Shown here one piece after another: positions 63,664 through 64,000 of a DNA stretch of 64,000 nt (position 1 is its first letter; the number at the start of each line of letters is the position of its first letter). The DNA comes from CAXMRP01 sp965216515 (lineage in GTDB: Bacteria > Pseudomonadota > Alphaproteobacteria > Rhizobiales > Afifellaceae): positions 620,001 through 684,000 of the forward strand of contig OZ244173.1 of NCBI GenBank assembly GCA_965216515.1, read 5' to 3'. Made by a program: the position numbers and the translations under genes. The notes below the pieces were generated by a model. That model made no database searches and was not told the DNA's origin. It worked only from the letters and a program-made list of their open reading frames with translations.

Positions 63664-64000
63664 TGAACATTGCCCGGTGTCGTCGCGGCCGCATCCATGG
63701 CTCTGGCCTCCGCCGCCTGCGCGGTAACCCGCAACCAGGCCGACGTTTCGACAAGACTTTGGTCGACAGGGTTTTGAACGGCCATGATTGCACTGCCGCC
63801 GGCCATCCGGTTTGCCCCTTCAAATGCCTGCACCCAGACACAGGGCATGTCCGGCTCGACCTCGCAATTGCCGTTCTCCCGGACACCGCCACACGGACCG
63901 TTGCGCAGTTTCTTCGGGCAATTCATCGGACAGGACATCCCGGTCGATGACAGTATGCATTGCCCGCACATACGGCAGTCAAACAGAAGACCCTTGACCC
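63660..64000 (-). CDS. MTHFR_C (MetV-like) Cys-rich protein; 5' end outside window
   Basis: The frame stays open to the right edge; about 112 C-terminal residues are visible. They include LLFDCRMCGQCILSSTGMSCPMNCPKKL and NGPCGGVRENGNCEVEPDMPCVWVQAF, a Cys-rich motif of the methylenetetrahydrofolate reductase C-terminal family (PF12225, MetV). In acetogens MetV partners MetF and carries Fe-S or zinc sites. The remaining residues are a plain helical tail. It overlaps the metF-like gene by four bases, so the pair is coupled. An ATG at 63971 lies inside the conserved region and is not the start. Confidence 0.88.
   Translation of the reverse strand, partial: VKGLLFDCRMCGQCILSSTGMSCPMNCPKKLRNGPCGGVRENGNCEVEPDMPCVWVQAFEGANRMAGGSAIMAVQNPVDQSLVETSAWLRVTAQAAEARAMDAAATTPGNVQ

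Overview
The window is GC-rich chromosomal DNA from an alphaproteobacterium, probably near the Hyphomicrobiales/Rhodospirillales. This rests on lineage-typical genes and gene orders: yajC-secD-secF followed by a Mth938-domain gene and a squalene/phytoene-synthase-like gene; an SOS operator of the alphaproteobacterial GAAC-N7-GAAC type at ssb; phosphatidylcholine synthase; an IalB-family protein; HspQ; a DUF1127 protein; TrmFO; and sdhE-mfd divergent from recG. I see no phage, transposase, integron or CRISPR array. No species can be named from the sequence alone.

Layout. 1-6.1 kb: the end of a LysM/LytM (NlpD-like) gene, a DUF815 ATPase, then the Sec accessory operon yajC-secD-secF with two putative complex I assembly genes. 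6.1-15 kb: trmFO, a DUF1127 gene, a large TIR-domain gene in an accessory pocket, a SIMPL-domain gene, a CAU tRNA, a MaoC-like gene and uvrA. 15-26 kb: a glycosyltransferase, ssb under a LexA-type operator, a GFA-family gene, a CDF transporter, a small exported protein, then gyrA-lysE-coaD-ppi-ppi-queA-tgt. 26-32.8 kb: a PilZ-like gene, an enolase-superfamily gene, tRNA-Lys, glmU, glmS and a DUF502 membrane protein. 32.8-46 kb: recG diverging from sdhE-mfd, a FrnE-like oxidoreductase, a YejA-like peptide-binding protein, ialB, hspQ, a UbiH-like hydroxylase, pcs and terC. 46-50.9 kb: a complete nucleoside-type ABC importer closed by a strong terminator. 50.9-58.5 kb: a KefB/KefG-like pair, an ASKHA/ferredoxin protein, parE and a redoxin. 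58.5-64 kb: a TPR-sulfotransferase, an outer-membrane-type protein and, running off the right edge, a corrinoid/folate one-carbon cluster.

Most of the window is housekeeping: secretion, DNA repair and topology, queuosine synthesis, amino-sugar synthesis. Two parts are less ordinary. One is the solitary TIR protein at 8.3-10.4 kb, with an intact putative NADase glutamate and unrecognised flanking modules. The other is a probable aerobic corrinoid-dependent demethylation pathway: the methyltetrahydrofolate:corrinoid methyltransferase, MetF and MetV-like MTHFR_C genes at the right edge, together with the ASKHA/2Fe-2S reactivase 6 kb away. The reactivase and the methyltransferase both end in Arg/Gly-rich tails. 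Smaller oddities are a tRNA-guanine transglycosylase that has lost three of four zinc ligands and Gln at the GyrA quinolone position (Ser83 in E. coli).
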